Below are positions 9,897 to 21,888 of a stretch of 64,000 bases of DNA, piece after piece; positions within the stretch are counted from its first letter, which is position 1; every line of letters starts with the position of its first letter. The DNA is from Dasypus novemcinctus (Eukaryota > Chordata > Mammalia > Cingulata > Dasypodidae): the NCBI RefSeq assembly GCF_030445035.2, contig NC_080688.1, positions 67,737,449-67,801,448 on the forward strand, read 5' to 3'. Under the pieces are notes generated by a model. The model searched no databases and had not been told where the DNA came from. It was given only the letters and a program-made list of their open reading frames with translations. The translations under genes were made by a program, and so were the position numbers.

Positions 9897-10367
9897 TATT
9901 AGTGTTCTCCAGAGTAGCAGAACCTACAGGATGTATATAAACATTAAGAGATTTGTTTTAGGAATTGGCTCATGTGGCTGACTGTGGGGATTGGCAAGTG
10001 TGGGGATTGGCAAGTCCGAATTTCATAGAGCAAGCCACAAGCTGGAAACTCTGATGAGAGTGAGGTTGAATTCCCCTTACCTTCACCCTGGTTGGCTGAA
10101 GTAGAGGTAGGAATTCTTCTGACTTCTGAAATCCTCAGTTATGGCTTTAAGACCTTTGACTGGTTGGGTAAGGGAGACTCCCCTCATTGCAGAGGGCAAT
10201 CTCCTTGTTGATTATAGGTGCAATCAGCTGTATATATAATCAGCTGATTGTAGATGCTAAGCCTTCTACAAAGTAGCCTCATAGTAACAATCAGGCCAGT
10301 GCTTGCTTTAAAAAACAACTGGACAGTATAACCTAGCCAAGCTGACACGTGAAATTAACCATCACAT
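9897..10367 (-). mobile_element. Ancient LTR-like mammalian repeat
   Basis: Starts attagtgttctccagagtag and ends taaccatcaca, passing through ggaattggctcatgtg and acctagccaagctgacac. These mark a widespread old mammalian repeat whose sense strand begins TGTGATGGTTAATT. I cannot name the subfamily or show a TSD. Confidence 0.65.
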
Positions 10368-10940
10368 CATCCTTTCATGCAGAGACTTTGTATTCTTCTG
10401 TATATTTCCCTGTGTTCCCCTATGTGTAGGCAAAATATGATGCATATAGTACGTATCCACTCAATAAATATTTACTGGACACATCAAGGAAGGAATAATA
10501 CTACATCTGGCTAAAAGTCCATGGTAGATTTGAGTACTTGAAACTCAGATAGAGGATAGATCACCTTGTTTCATCTATTTTCAGGTATGTGTTCAGTTCT
10601 CAGCAAAACTACAGGTAAATCTACTGTTCTGAGGCATCACTACTGCACATTAATCAGTAAGACAATGATCTCAAGGGACAGATGGTCCTGTGCAGAGATG
10701 TAGAAACCCATGAATTTCTTCTTTAGAACCTTGCACAAATCTCCCTGCAGCTCAGAATGATCTTTATAGGATAGAAAAGAGGGTGATTTAGAGATGCTAT
10801 TAATGTCTGCTCTGCCCACAGCCCTCTCACAGGGGATTTACCCATCTAAAACCCTGGATGCTTTAGCAGTCTGTTTTTTTTTTTTTTTTTTTTAATCACT
10901 TGATCCAGTTTCTTTGTGTCCACAGCTGATTGGACTGACC
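10368..10940. other. Single-copy-looking DNA
   Basis: No recognised repeat apart from a 19-bp T run near 10874. Confidence 0.4.
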
Positions 10941-10954
10941 AAAAGGTGCACTGT

Positions 10955-11611
10955 TAATGTTGGGGTTTAAGATATATTTAGGGGATTTGAATCTCTGGAC
11001 TGACAATGTGATAGCCAGATCCTGAGCCTCAACAGACTCCAGCACCTACAATCTGATTTATTGGACTTACCACACTCAGCTAAGATGGAGGTGAAGAAGG
11101 ACAACCACCACACCATGGAGCCTAGAGTGATTACAACTGAAAATGGGAGGATTGCATCCAGCATCCAGGTGGAATCTGAGCCTCCTCTTGACATAAAGGT
11201 GCAATGGACACAACCAATCCAGTGTCCACATAGAAGAGGTGGCATTGGATTGGGAAAAGTGGACATAATGGACAAAGGGTATGGGGAAAGGCAGGAAGAG
11301 ATGAGAGGTGGAGGCATCTTCGGGACATGGAGCTACCCTGGATGGTGCTTCAGAGGTAATCACCGGACATTGTAAATCCTCACAGGGCCTACATGATGGA
11401 ATAGAGGAGAGTATGGGCCATGATGTGAACCAATGTATATGAGGTGCAGAGGTGCCCAAAGATGTACTTACCAAATCCAATGGATGTGTCATGATGATGG
11501 GAACGAGTGTTGTTGGGGGGGGGGAGAGGGGGGGTGGGGGGGTGGGGTTGAATGGGACCTCACATATATATTTTTAAGGTAATATTATTACAAAGTCAAT
11601 AAAAAATAAAA

Positions 11612-11647
<36 letters not shown>
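10955..11647 (+). mobile_element. Young 5'-truncated L1 with long A tail
   Basis: Sense L1 3' UTR, near-identical to the copy at 4511 and complementary to that at 38394. It contains the G-rich tract at about 11514-11548, the L1 AATAAA, and an almost pure A tail of more than 30 bases (to 11650). The TSD aaaaggtgcactgt lies at 10941-10954 and 11648-11661; its first bases are ambiguous with the tail. The long pure tail suggests a recent insertion. Sense (11061-11375) and antisense (11076-11492) frames are open here as in the other young copies. Confidence 0.95.
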
Positions 11648-11653
<6 letters not shown>

Positions 11654-11661
11654 TGCACTGT

Positions 11662-12139
11662 GATGAGCTGGGCCATTCAAAGTTCTTGCTCTGGTGATAG
11701 GACCTAAGAAATAAAGGGGAGACTTGACAATTGGATATGGGTGCTGTGGCCAAAGATCCTGCAAGCAGTCAGGGCCAGGGAGACTGTGATGGCAAAGAGG
11801 CTGAAATACTTAGAATGGGAGACAGAGAATGAATCCAAGAAAGAATGAGAGAGATGCTTCTGCCAGAGGATGGCAAGAGTATTTGTCCCTGGAGCTATAC
11901 TGATTCCAGAAACACTCTCTACTCAAGCTCTTTTCAGCGAATCTCTTGTCCCAGTACTGGGACTCTTCTATTCCTTTCCTTGAATTCTCAAGAGATCATT
12001 TGCACCTAATAATAAACCCCACTTTTATTTCTTTTCTTGATCAAGCTTGGGGGAGGGGGCATCTCTACTGCTTTTAACCAAAATAGTCTGGATAAAATAG
12101 GTGATACTGAGGTGAGTGTTTATCAGCTGTTTTTCTGTC
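11662..12139. other. Single-copy-looking DNA
   Basis: No recognised repeat or exon. Confidence 0.4.
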
Positions 12140-12185
12140 TGTAGATACATACATACATATATATATATAAAATATATGCAATATA

Positions 12186-12221
12186 TACAATATAAGCATA
12201 TATATATATGCTTATATTGTA
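12186..12221. repeat. 36-bp perfect AT-rich palindrome
   Basis: The sequence from 12186 to 12221 equals its own reverse complement; arms read tacaatataagcatatat from each end. It lies within a TA-rich tract starting at about 12143 and could fold into a hairpin or cruciform. Confidence 0.95.
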
Positions 12222-12254
12222 GCAGGAGTTAGAATAGTTCGATGAGCCTTTTTA

Positions 12255-13130
12255 TAAAAATATCACTTTCAACAATATTTTAAGCTTTCAAAACTTTTTA
12301 TCATGAATGTTTTCAAACATACAGCAAAGTAGAAAGAATAGCAGAATAACAGCCATCAATCTGGATTCAGCAACTAACATTTTTCCATATTTGCTTCATT
12401 TCTTCCTTTTTTTTGTTGCTCAACCATTTTAAAGTAAATTACAGATATTGTAGCACATGATTCCCAAGTACTTCAGCATGTAGCTCGAGAAAAGTATGTT
12501 TTCCTATAAAACCACCCTGCTATTATCACATATAACACGATTGACTCTAATTTTCCTAATATTACTAATAACCTGAGCGTCTTGAAATGTTCCCAATTTT
12601 CCTCAAAATGTCTTTTATAGATGTTCATTTTCAAGGTAAGAAACAAACATGATGTGCTGGAGTGTTAGGTCTTTTAAATCTCTCTTAATCTAGAACAGTA
12701 CCTCCCTTCTCCCCACTTTTTAAAATGAAGATATCAGGCCAGATGTCTTGTAGAATGTCCCACATTCTAGATTTGTCTGATTGTTTCTTCATAATACCTT
12801 GTTTATCTCTTCCGTGTAATTCCTATGCAATGTAAGTTAAATGCAAAGGCTTGGTTGAATTCAAGCTAGATATATTTGGTGACAAAACTTCACAGGTGAT
12901 GATGCTGTGTGCTGCCTATTGCATCACACCAGAAGGTGATGCCTGGCACTCTGATCCTTTGTGATACCAACTTGTTTACTCTGGTACAGATGGTGACAGC
13001 TCTCTCCATTGTAAGAGTAAATCACCCCTTTGTGGTTAGCAAATAAGTTGTAGGGTGATACTTGGACAACAGATACATATACAATTTTCCATTAACATGC
13101 CCCTTAATGACTTTAGTATCCTTTATTAGT
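12255..13130. mobile_element. Old mammalian repeat, probably L1-related
   Basis: A long stretch follows a known ancient interspersed pattern: catacagcaaagtagaaag, acatttttccatatttgctt, acttcagcatgtagctc, gtcttttaaatctctcttaa, cctattgcatcacaccag. The exact family and orientation are uncertain. A DAS SINE lies just beyond its right end. Confidence 0.5.
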
Positions 13131-13171
13131 CCTTTCTTGAATGGATGAACTTTCTCACTCACTGATACTTT

Positions 13172-13587
13172 AAAAAAAAAAGATTTATTTATTTATTTAT
13201 TTCTCTCCCCTCCCCGCCCCCACCCTCGTTGTCTGTTCTCTGTGTCTATTTGCTGTGTCTTCTTTGTCTGCTTATGTTGTTTTCAGCTGCAAGGGAATCT
13301 GTGTTTCTTTTTGTTGCGTCATCTTGTTGTGTCAGCTCTCCGTGTGTGCGGCGCCATTCCTGGTCAGGCTGCACTTTCTTTCGTGCTGGGCGCCTCTCCT
13401 TACGGGGTGCACTCCTTGCGCATGGGGCTCCTCTATGCGGGGGACATCCCTGTGTGGCAGGGCACTCCTTGTACACATCAGCACTGTGCATGGGCCAGCT
13501 CCACACGTGTCAAGGAGACCCGGGGTTTGAACCTTGGACCTCCCATGTGGTAGATGGACGCCCTAACCACTGGGCCAAGTCCACTGC
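13172..13587 (-). mobile_element. DAS-type SINE with exact 16-bp TSD
   Basis: Antisense, 416 bp. A-rich tail as aaaaaaaaaagatttattta-type sequence at left, tRNA-like head at right, minus-strand B box at 13524-13533. Exact TSD cactcactgatacttt at 13156-13171 and 13588-13603. Open frames across it on both strands are typical of this SINE body and are not genes. Confidence 0.95.
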
Positions 13588-13699
13588 CACTCACTGATAC
13601 TTTTTGACAACAGAGCAGGTTACAGGGAGACTGAGAAGAGGGAGACAAGAAGTCTCCTTTGTTGGATATCAGTATGCATGTTACTGATAAAATGAGTTT

Positions 13700-14150
13700 A
13701 CATGTTGTTACTTATTCCAACATGGAGTGGCTTAAAAGCAGCAATTATTTTATTATCTCATGATTTCTGTGAGTCAAGGATTTGGGAGGAGCTCACCTGG
13801 GTGATTTTGGCTTGGGGTCTTATGTGGTTGCAGTGAGACAGGTATGGAGCTGGAAAAGCAGGGAACTAAAATTTTGAAGGTTGGGCAGGCATCTCTCCAT
13901 ATAGTCTCAGGGCCTCTTCATATAGTTTGTCTCCAGGGGGCATTTCTTCACAGCATGGTGACCTCAAGGTGGTAAGACTTCCTTATCTGCTGGTTTAGCA
14001 TTCTGTTGTTCTCCAGTGAACCAGGTGGAAGCAGCATCATTTCATGACCTAGCTTTGGAAGTCCCAAGGTTTCCCTTCGATAGTATTTTGCTGATTGTGA
14101 CCAGTCATTAAGATTGGCCCAGATTCAAGAGGAGAGGTTGTAAAATCCCA
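13700..14150 (-). mobile_element. Ancient LTR-like repeat
   Basis: Contains gagtggcttaaaagcagcaa, ttatctcatgatttctgtga, atgacctagctttggaagtc and agattcaagaggagaggttg. These belong to a common mammalian LTR-like repeat, also seen at 21889 and more weakly at 41855. Family name and ends not determined. Confidence 0.6.
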
Positions 14151-14154
14151 CTTC

Positions 14155-14560
14155 TTTTTTGGGTGATATATCCATATAATGGAATATTACTCAGCAATCA
14201 AAAAAGAAGTACTGATACATGCTACAAGAATGAACCTCAAAAACATTATGCTAAGTGAAAGAGGCCTGACACAAAAGACCGCATATTGTATTTTTCCATC
14301 TGTTTGATGTGTCCAGAATAGGCACATCCAAAGAGACAGAAAGTAGATTAGTGATTGCCATGGGCTGGAGGGAGGGAGGAATGGGAAGTGACCACTACTG
14401 ATATAGAGTTTCTTCTGGGAATGATGAAACTGCTCCAAAATTAAATAGTGGTGATGGTTGCACAATCCAAAACCCCACTTCTTGATGACAGTATAAAAAA
14501 AATTACGGACATGATTTAAGAGCATCACAATATTGTTATAAAGTAAATGAATATTCACCC
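14155..14560 (+). mobile_element. Old L1 3' end, sense
   Basis: The run atatccatataatggaatat, tactcagcaatc, acattatgctaagtgaaaga, agacagaaagtagattagtg, gggctggagggaggg is the sense L1M ORF2 end and 3' UTR. Truncated and decayed. Confidence 0.8.
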
Positions 14561-15055
14561 ACATTTAGTAATATTTGTCTTAAAAATAATCTCAGTCATT
14601 GGAACAGATGAAACAATTGAAAATAAGACTGAAACAGAAACCAATTAAAAATGAACTGATTCTAGTTCTTCTGTTAAGTACCATATTCACTTCCTGGCAA
14701 TGAAGTTAAAGCGTGAAGGGCTTTGGTATTTGCAGCCCTACTTGCTTGGTAAAAGGGAGCTTACATGTAACTTGGAGAGTCACTTTTCCCTATTTGACAC
14801 TGAATGTTAGGAAGACTTTATTGAATGAGTCCTTTTATTAGGGCCATTGAGAGACATAATAGTCAATGCCTGGGGTCAGTTGCTCAAAAGATAGAGAAAT
14901 GCTCTTTAAGTGGACACTTGTGATATTTCTCTGTAAAAATGGAGATGAATACTAGTGCTGCCTTTTAATTTGTTTCTTTGGGGGACCTAAGCTATAATGT
15001 GGTATGTTGTCCTCTGAAGATCCAATAGGGTTGGCTGCTAAGAGCTCAGGGAATC
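14561..15055. other. Single-copy-looking DNA
   Basis: No recognised repeat or gene. Confidence 0.4.
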
Positions 15056-15191
15056 CAGAGCAGTGATTTTTCAACCCTGGCTGCACATTAGACTATTAGG
15101 GCTGGGGGGCATCTTAAAAAACCCTGATGCCTAGGCTTTTACTCATACCATTTGAATAAAATCTCTGGGGTTGGGACCTGGACAGTGGTAC

Positions 15192-16964
15192 CTTTTTTTT
15201 TTTATGATATCTGTTTGCATTTCCAAATCCATTTTTTTAAACAAATAAATTTTATTGATACATAATCATAAAGTATAAATCCATCCAAAGTGTATAATCA
15301 ATGGTATTCAGTATAATCATATAGTTGTGCATTCATCATTACAATCATCTTTAGAGCATTTTCATTTTTCCAGTAATAATAATAATACTAAAAAACAAAA
15401 CTAACCAACCAACCAAACAAAACTCATCACCTCTCAATCTCTCTATGCTTCCCCTACCATATATAGCTGCTATTCTGTTTCCTTCTCTCCAGTTTATTTG
15501 TATTTACATTTTGTAATGCAGTGTTATATATGCAATATCACCCGTATTCGTATTTTACATGAAGTTTCACTATGTTATATACTCCTTTCTTACATTTTTT
15601 AGCTTTTACTGCTAGTAATATAAATGTCCTTAGGGTTTCCCTTTCAACCACTGTCATATCCATATAATAGCTCTGCTAGTCACGAACAGCATGATGTGCT
15701 CTCACCATTTCCATTCATTTCCAAAGATTTACACACAATCTTTTAATTGATTCTGCACAGATTAAACATCAGCTTTCCATTCTTTACCCTCATTCTATTT
15801 TCTGGTGACGTATAGTTCAATAATTAATTCCATCAGTTTACATAATATATTTAGTTCATAATAGTGTAATCATACAGTATTTGTCCTTTATATGTCTGGC
15901 TTGCTTCAATCACATAATGCCCTCCAGGTTCATCCATGTTGTCAAATGCTTCAAGACTTCATTTTTTCTTACCACTCCATAACATTCCATCATGTAAACA
16001 TACCACAATTTGACTATCCATTCATCAGTTGAAGGATACCTGGGTTGTTTTCAGCTTTTGGCCATCGTGAATAATGCCTCTGTGAACATCAGTGTGCAGA
16101 TCGTGTCACTGCTTTCAGTTCTTCTGGGCATACACCTAGGAGTGGTATTGTCAGGTCACATGGCAAGTCTATATTCAACTTTGTTAGGAATTGCCAAACA
16201 CTCCTCCACAGTGGCTGTACCATTCTACATTTCTACCAAGAGTGAATAAGCGTTCCCATCTCTCCACATCCTCTCCAACATTTACTGTTTTCTGACTTTT
16301 TAACAGTGGCCATTCTAATAGGTGTAAAACGATATGTCATTGCAGTTTTGATTTGCATCTCCCCAGTTGGCCAGTTATGTTGAACACCCTTTCATGTGTT
16401 TCTTCACCATTTGTATTTCTTCTTTGGACAATTGTCTTTTCAGGTCTTTGGCCCATTTTTCAATTGGGTAATTCATCCTTTTATTTTTGAGCTGTGTGAT
16501 TAAACCTTTACTGGACACGTGATTGCCAAACCCTTTCTCCCATTGAGTCGGCTGCCCCCTCACCCTTTATTTATTTTATTTACTTATTTTATTTTTTTAA
16601 CTTTTTAATTGAAATACATCACTCATACATAAACATATATAAACAATAAATGTATAATAGTTGTGAACGTAAAAAACAAACATATACCCTCACCCTTTAG
16701 ACAAAGTCCCTTGAGGTGCAAGAGTGTTTAATTTTGAGGAAATCCCATCCATCTATTCTTTCCCTTGTTGCTTATGCTCTGGGTGCAAGGTTTAAGAAAC
16801 TACCACCTACCACAAGATCCTGAAGATGCTTTCCTACATTTTCTTCTAGGAGTTTTATCATTGTTACTTTTATATTTAGGTTCTTGATCAATTTCAAGTC
16901 AATTTTTGTATAAGGTGTGAGATAGGGGTCATCTTTCTTTCTTTTGGATATGGCTATCCAAGTG
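15192..16964 (-). mobile_element. L1 3' part with ORF2 end, antisense
   Basis: Starts at a T run (3' tail). The 3' UTR is followed from about 15,900 by antisense ORF2 C-terminal sequence: ttgcttcaatcacataatg, ttcatccatgttgtcaaatg, cctaggagtggtattgtcag, ggtctttggcccatttttca. It is 5'-truncated at about 16964 near ggatatggctatcc. Frames are degenerate. It was interrupted by a second L1 at 16570-16686. Confidence 0.88.
16570..16686 (-). mobile_element. Very short L1 3' end nested in an L1
   Basis: A 117-bp antisense L1 tail with the run acataaacatatataaacaa, also found at about 61617. Flanked by an exact 13-bp TSD ccctcacccttta at 16557-16569 and 16687-16699, inside the L1 at 15192-16964. It is thus the youngest layer of a three-layer nest. 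Confidence 0.93.
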
Positions 16965-17035
16965 CTTTTTTTTTTTAAAACTCCCCAAGTGATTCCATTA
17001 TGCAGTAATCAGGGTGGAGAACCATTGCTTTAGGG

Positions 17036-17225
17036 CAGGGGGTCAGCAAACTTTTTCTGAAAAGGGTCTCATAGTAAATATTTCTGGCTCTGAGAGCTAC
17101 TCTGTCTCTGTCACAGCTACTTAACACTGTCATTGTAGTAGGAGAGCAGCCATAGACAATATATAAATGAAAGCGTGTGGCTGGGTTTTAATAAAACTTT
17201 ATTTTGCAAAAACAGGTGAAAGCTG
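17036..17225. mobile_element. hAT MITE (GGGTCAGCAAAC family)
   Basis: Begins agggggtcagcaaactttttct and ends ctggcccctg. It contains catagacaatatataaatg and ataaaactttattttgca. This is a common mammalian hAT-type MITE; a second copy is at 28735. The flanking 8-mers ctttaggg and atttagag match at 6 of 8 positions. Confidence 0.75.
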
Positions 17226-17405
17226 GGCCTGGCCCCTGATTTAGAGCAATGCTTTGTTCACAGTTCTCTTCAACAGCTTCATCCTAATATGTGGTGCCTC
17301 AGACATTTAGATGAGAAAGAAGGGAATAATTTTATGGCCATTGTGGCTGGGCAGGAAGTTTCAATGGTAGTTTGAATTACACTTTAGGATTTCTTTTTTT
17401 TTTTC

Positions 17406-18537
17406 TTTCTCTATTTTATTTTTAATGTTACATTCAAAAAATATAAGAGGTCTCCATGTACCCCACCCCCCTCACCCCACTCCTCCCACATCAACACCCT
17501 CTTTCATCATCGTGGGACATTCATTGCATTTGGTGAATATATTTTGGAGCACTGTTGCACCACATGGATAATGGTTTACATTGCAGTTTGCACTCTCCCC
17601 CAGTCCACCCAATGGGCCATAACAGGACATACAATGTCCAGCATCTGTCCCTGCAGTACCACCCAGGACAACTCCAAGTCCTGAAAATGCCCCTACATCA
17701 TATCTCTTCTTCCCTCTCCCTACCCTCAGCAGCTACCGTGGCCACTTTCTCCACATCAATGCTACAATATCTTCCATTATTAATCACAATAGTTCCATAG
17801 TAGAATATCAGTGAGTCCATTCTAATCCACACTCTATTCCTCCATCCTATGGACTCTAGGATGGCTATGTCCACTCCATCTCTATATTGAGAGGAGGCTT
17901 AGATTCCACATGGTTGATGGATGCAATTCTCCTACTTGCAGTTGTAGGCACTCTTGGCTCCCTGGTGTGGTGGTTGTCCTTCTTCACCTCCCTGTTAGGA
18001 GGCTGGGGTAAGTTCAATAAACCAGAGGGTAGTAGTTGCAAGTTTGCTGAGGCTTAGGACCTGTCACATGGATAGTCCAGAGATTCAGGTCTCCTGAGTA
18101 TACACCAATCCCAGCTCCAACCACAGGTCCAGTAAAAGTGACAGAAGAGGCATGTGAGAAGGGTCACATCTGAGTCCGACTCCATTACACTCAGGAACAC
18201 AAACTCCAAGGAGGGCCAACTGACATGGCACTGAACTCCAGAGCCATCTGCCATGACCATAGAACCTGTAGGTCTAATAAAAGAGTCAACTCAGACTAGA
18301 AGAATATCTCAGCCTACCTGTAGTATCAGGTGTTAAAAACTGCTTTTTGACCTTGAATAAAAGGGGGAAATGGAAAGGACAAATGAGTTTGTATGGCTAT
18401 GAGTCTCCAAAAAGGAGTCGGGAGGCCATCAGAGGAGTGATGCTTACGCATACCTCAGGAGGGTCCCAGAGACAGCCAAAGTAGAAAAAGTAGATACAAC
18501 CCTAGGTGCTGGTTCTCCTGAGGGCTACAGAGAACTA
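17406..18537 (-). mobile_element. L1 3' UTR, antisense, 5'-truncated
   Basis: T-rich tail, complement of the G-rich tract (ccccacccccctcacccc region), then the long 3' UTR shared with 35384-36400. Exact 11-bp TSD taggatttctt at 17395-17405 and 18538-18548. More diverged from the youngest copies (4511, 10955, 38394), so an older subfamily. The open frame at 17555-17800 corresponds to the antisense 3' UTR frame, but shortened. Confidence 0.9.
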
Positions 18538-18548
18538 TAGGATTTCTT

Positions 18549-19639
18549 AATAAAAGGGAAGAGAGTTAACCCACAGGCTTATGTGTTTGTTTGCCTAGTC
18601 ACCCCATCTTCCAACTCTCCTTCAACGGGAACATTTTGTCCTTAGAACTGAGATCTTTGGAGCTGGGAGTAACCTTACAGATCATCTCCATCCCCCTTCC
18701 CCACTCCCACCCCCACCCCTTAAGAAGGGCTGAGACTTGCTTGACAATGAGCAGGACTGAATTCAGGCCCATTGTTCCAGTCTATAGGTTCCCCTCAGTA
18801 ATTCCCCACTACCTCCAAATTCACACCTGGCTCCCACTTTCCAACTTCCTCAAACCTTAATGTGTTCACCGAGCTCTTATGTTCAGACTCTTTAGAACAC
18901 TTACTAATTTTGAAGCTTGGGCCTAGGCATGCCCTTGATTTGTCTCCTGATCATTTCCTCTGTTCTTTTTTTTTTTTTCTCTAACCAGATTGTAAATTAA
19001 TTGAGGACAGGAATAATGCACTGTTCTGTGTTCTCTATCTATCCCTACCCCCTAAACCTGTGTCACGTCCGACTTTTTACTATTACCAGCTCTCCCTTCA
19101 TAGCTTCCCCTTCCTTCTAAAGCCTCTTAACTTGGCTGTTTGTTGAGTTTGGAGACTATCCCACCCCTCTCACCCTTCCCCCAACACATACCTTTTTCAA
19201 ATCTCTTTTACTTGGGCTCAGAAGACCTCATCCTTTCCTGGCTGTCTTTAGAGCCCTCTTTCTAGTCTTTTAGCGCCTTTTCAAAGACAGCCCACACTGT
19301 GGTGTAATCAGTGCTGGCTTAATCCTGGGCTGGTTTCCATCTGTGTAATCTTTTACCTACTCTCATCTGCTCTCACAATTTCGAATCCCAAAAATACTCA
19401 TAGTGCTTCCTTATTTCTGCCTGGTATTATTGTAGTTGTCCACTAATTAAAATAGTCAATTTCAAATTCTGGTCATATGTCAAAGACTTTAGTCAAGAGT
19501 GACTTGTTAATATTTGGACTACAATTATTAAATAACTATATGCTAGATTAATCAGCTCTCTTTGCCCTTATAACTTTTTTCTCTTTAATTATTTCATTTG
19601 GATAAAATTCCTGTTGTATGAGCTATAAGAATTATTAAA
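18549..19639. other. Single-copy-looking DNA with possible MIR/L2 traces
   Basis: Weak MIR-like sequence near 18720-18760 (gggctgagacttgcttgaca) and weak L2-like sequence near 18985-19060 (ccagattgtaaattaattga). Otherwise nothing recognised. Confidence 0.35.
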
Positions 19640-19868
19640 TCAGGAGAGTGTAAACTACAATGTAAACCACTATCCATGTGGTGCAGCAGTGCTCCAAAAT
19701 GTATTCACCAAATGCAAAATGTATTCACCAAATGAATGTGCCACGATGATGAAAGAGGTTGTTGATGTGGGAGGAGTGGGGTGAGGGGGGTGGCGGGGTA
19801 TACGGGGACCTCATATATTTTTTGAATGTAACATTTAAAAGAAAATAAAGAGAGGGAAAAAAAAGGTA
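19640..19868 (+). mobile_element. Short L1 3' end, sense
   Basis: Sense L1 3' terminus: gagtgtaaactacaatgtaa, gtggtgcagcagtgctcc, G-rich tract at about 19770-19805, acctcatatattttttgaa, A-rich tail. A 20-bp direct duplication (caaaatgtattcaccaaatg) lies near 19695-19735. No clear TSD. Confidence 0.85.
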
Positions 19869-20367
19869 TGAGATTTCAGAGATCTTGACTTTTTTTGATT
19901 TAATTAACTGTATTTGGTGTCTAGATGATATGATTCTGAGATGTTTCATATGAGGAAAACACTATACATTCCTACAAAGAAGACCAATTTAAAAAAATAA
20001 TCATGTCATTTATTACCTTAAACCAGCCTTAATTATGAAAATAATTATTATCACTGTTGGTAGGACTTTGGCAAAACTGGTAGCAGTGTCAATTGATATG
20101 CCTTTATTTGGAAAGCAATTTGGCAACATTCACATGGGTATATTTACAAGAAAATGTAAGGTGTATGTTATATGCTCACATGTACTTAGAATGTTCAGAG
20201 GAAGAATATAAACCTGCTTGGGTACAAGGATAGGGAGATGGGGTGTGAGAAGCTGTAGCACTGGGCCAGTTCAAGGATAATATTTAGATATGTGTTCTTG
20301 AGAGTGGAACTCATGAAGTCTAGAAGGATCAGGGCCTTCCAATTTAACTGAATTTTTTTTGATAAGA
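19869..20367. other. Single-copy-looking DNA
   Basis: No recognised repeat or gene. Its last five bases are the left TSD copy of the LTR. Confidence 0.35.
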
Positions 20368-21054
20368 TGTATTAGTTTGCCAAAGTACCAGAAATCTGTT
20401 GGCTTTTATAAAGGAAATTTATTTGGGCAAAAGCTTACAGTTCCAAGGCCATGAAAAGCCCAAACTAAGGCACCCATTAGAGATGCTCTCTTACCAAAGT
20501 CAGCTACTGTTGACCCAGGCATGTTGCCACCTGGTGAAGAAAGATGCCTGGTGATCACTGCCCAGGTTTCTCTAGGCTCACCCTTTCTTCTCTAGCTCCA
20601 CGGACCCAGCCTCTTGAGGCTTTGGGCTTAAGTGATCTTGTAGTCCTCTCTCTCATGGCACTGGGTTTGTTTCTTTCTGGGCCTCCTGTATCAGTCCCAG
20701 CTGTTCTGCCCTCTTCCTGATTTCAGCTGTAAGCATCAGGCAAATGGTCCATTCAGACAAAATGTCCAAAAATGACAGAGCTCTCTCTTCTTGTATCTGT
20801 CTTAGTCAGGTTTTCTTTGTTTTTCCATCTATATTAGACCAGGCAAGGGGGTGGAGACCTAACCTAAATTATGCCTTACTGATATGGAAGTAGCCGAATC
20901 AAAAGCCCTAAATTGATCTCATCAAGTAATCTAATCAAAGCCCCCTCAGCAGAGTTTAATGCAATCAAAGGGTATCACACTTAGAGAAAAAGATTCATTT
21001 ATAAACATAGTCTATCTCTTTTTGGGATTCATAAAATAATCTCAAACTGCCACA
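20368..21054 (-). mobile_element. Solo LTR, 687 bp, same family as 7447
   Basis: On the plus strand it starts TGTATTAGTTTGCC and ends CTCAAACTGCCACA; on the minus strand it starts TGTGGCAGTTTGAG, matching the start of the 7447 LTR, with shared internal runs such as gataccctttgatt. Exact 5-bp TSD taaga at 20363-20367 and 21055-21059. Minus-strand AATAAA maps to 20418-20423. About 100 bp longer than the 7447 copy. No internal retroviral sequence adjoins it. Confidence 0.88.
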
Positions 21055-21059
21055 TAAGA

Positions 21060-21888
21060 CTTGTTTGTTTTTTTTTTTTAACTGGACAAAAGACTTTCTT
21101 AGCCAATGTTCCATTATTGTGTCTTGCCACCAAAACTTTCCAGTGAAAAACAATAGGAAGGAAGGGCAAGGCTATTTAGCTGGCAGGGGTGAGTGTCCTC
21201 TTGTTTTCTCTGTGCTCAGTGGAGCTGCTCACCAGACTTACTAGAAAAGTTTCCCTCTGAGAGAAGCAGGGAACCAAAACACAGACCATGGTGGAATCAT
21301 GCATGGCTCAGTGAGTCAAGATCTGGCCATGGCTCAGCTGTTTTAAAGTTTTGTATAGAATCACCTGAATGAAGGCAAAAGTGTAGAATCTTTTCATTTT
21401 CCTTCCTCCCCTCCCCCCTCCCCCCCTTTCCCCCCCGATTTTATCCTCCCCAGCATTAGCCAAGTCACAAACAGTCTGCAGATTTGAGTGTTCCAGTGAT
21501 TAGCTGCCTGGGCTGTACATGGAAGCATTTGGCCCAGCCACTTTGTGGGTTGATTGTAATGCATTGATTTTTTTTTATGAGTTGACTGAATGTTTCATAT
21601 TAGAAGGAACAGGTAAATGGCATGCTTTGTAGGATCATTGGGAAAACAGAGACCTAGTCCAGCACCATATGATTCCCTGAGTTCTCTAGTAACATTACAC
21701 TAACTTTCATAGGGAAGCTGAGCAGATCATTTGGACTGGGGAGTAACTTGGTTGCCAATGAAAGCATGGTAGTGATTGAGCTCTGCATGAGTCATGTATT
21801 TATCTTTCCCTCTGATTTTTGTACCTGACAGAGAAGATGAATTCACTAGTAAATGAGGTTAAGGTGAGGAGTTTTTGGAGTTGCCAAG
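21060..21888. other. Single-copy-looking DNA
   Basis: Contains a C-rich tract at about 21405-21437 and no recognised repeat family or exon. Confidence 0.4.

Larger units (their letters stand above)
15061..17033. mobile_element. hAT MITE split by an L1
   Basis: The left part (15061-15191) starts gcagtgatttttcaaccctg and has attagactattagggctgg; the right part (16972-17033) ends cagggtggagaaccattg. The ends are imperfect inverted repeats as in MER20/MER5-like hAT-Charlie MITEs. About 1.77 kb of L1 lies between ggtaccttt and aaaactccccaagtg, which would be adjacent in the intact MITE. No clear 8-bp TSD. Confidence 0.75.
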
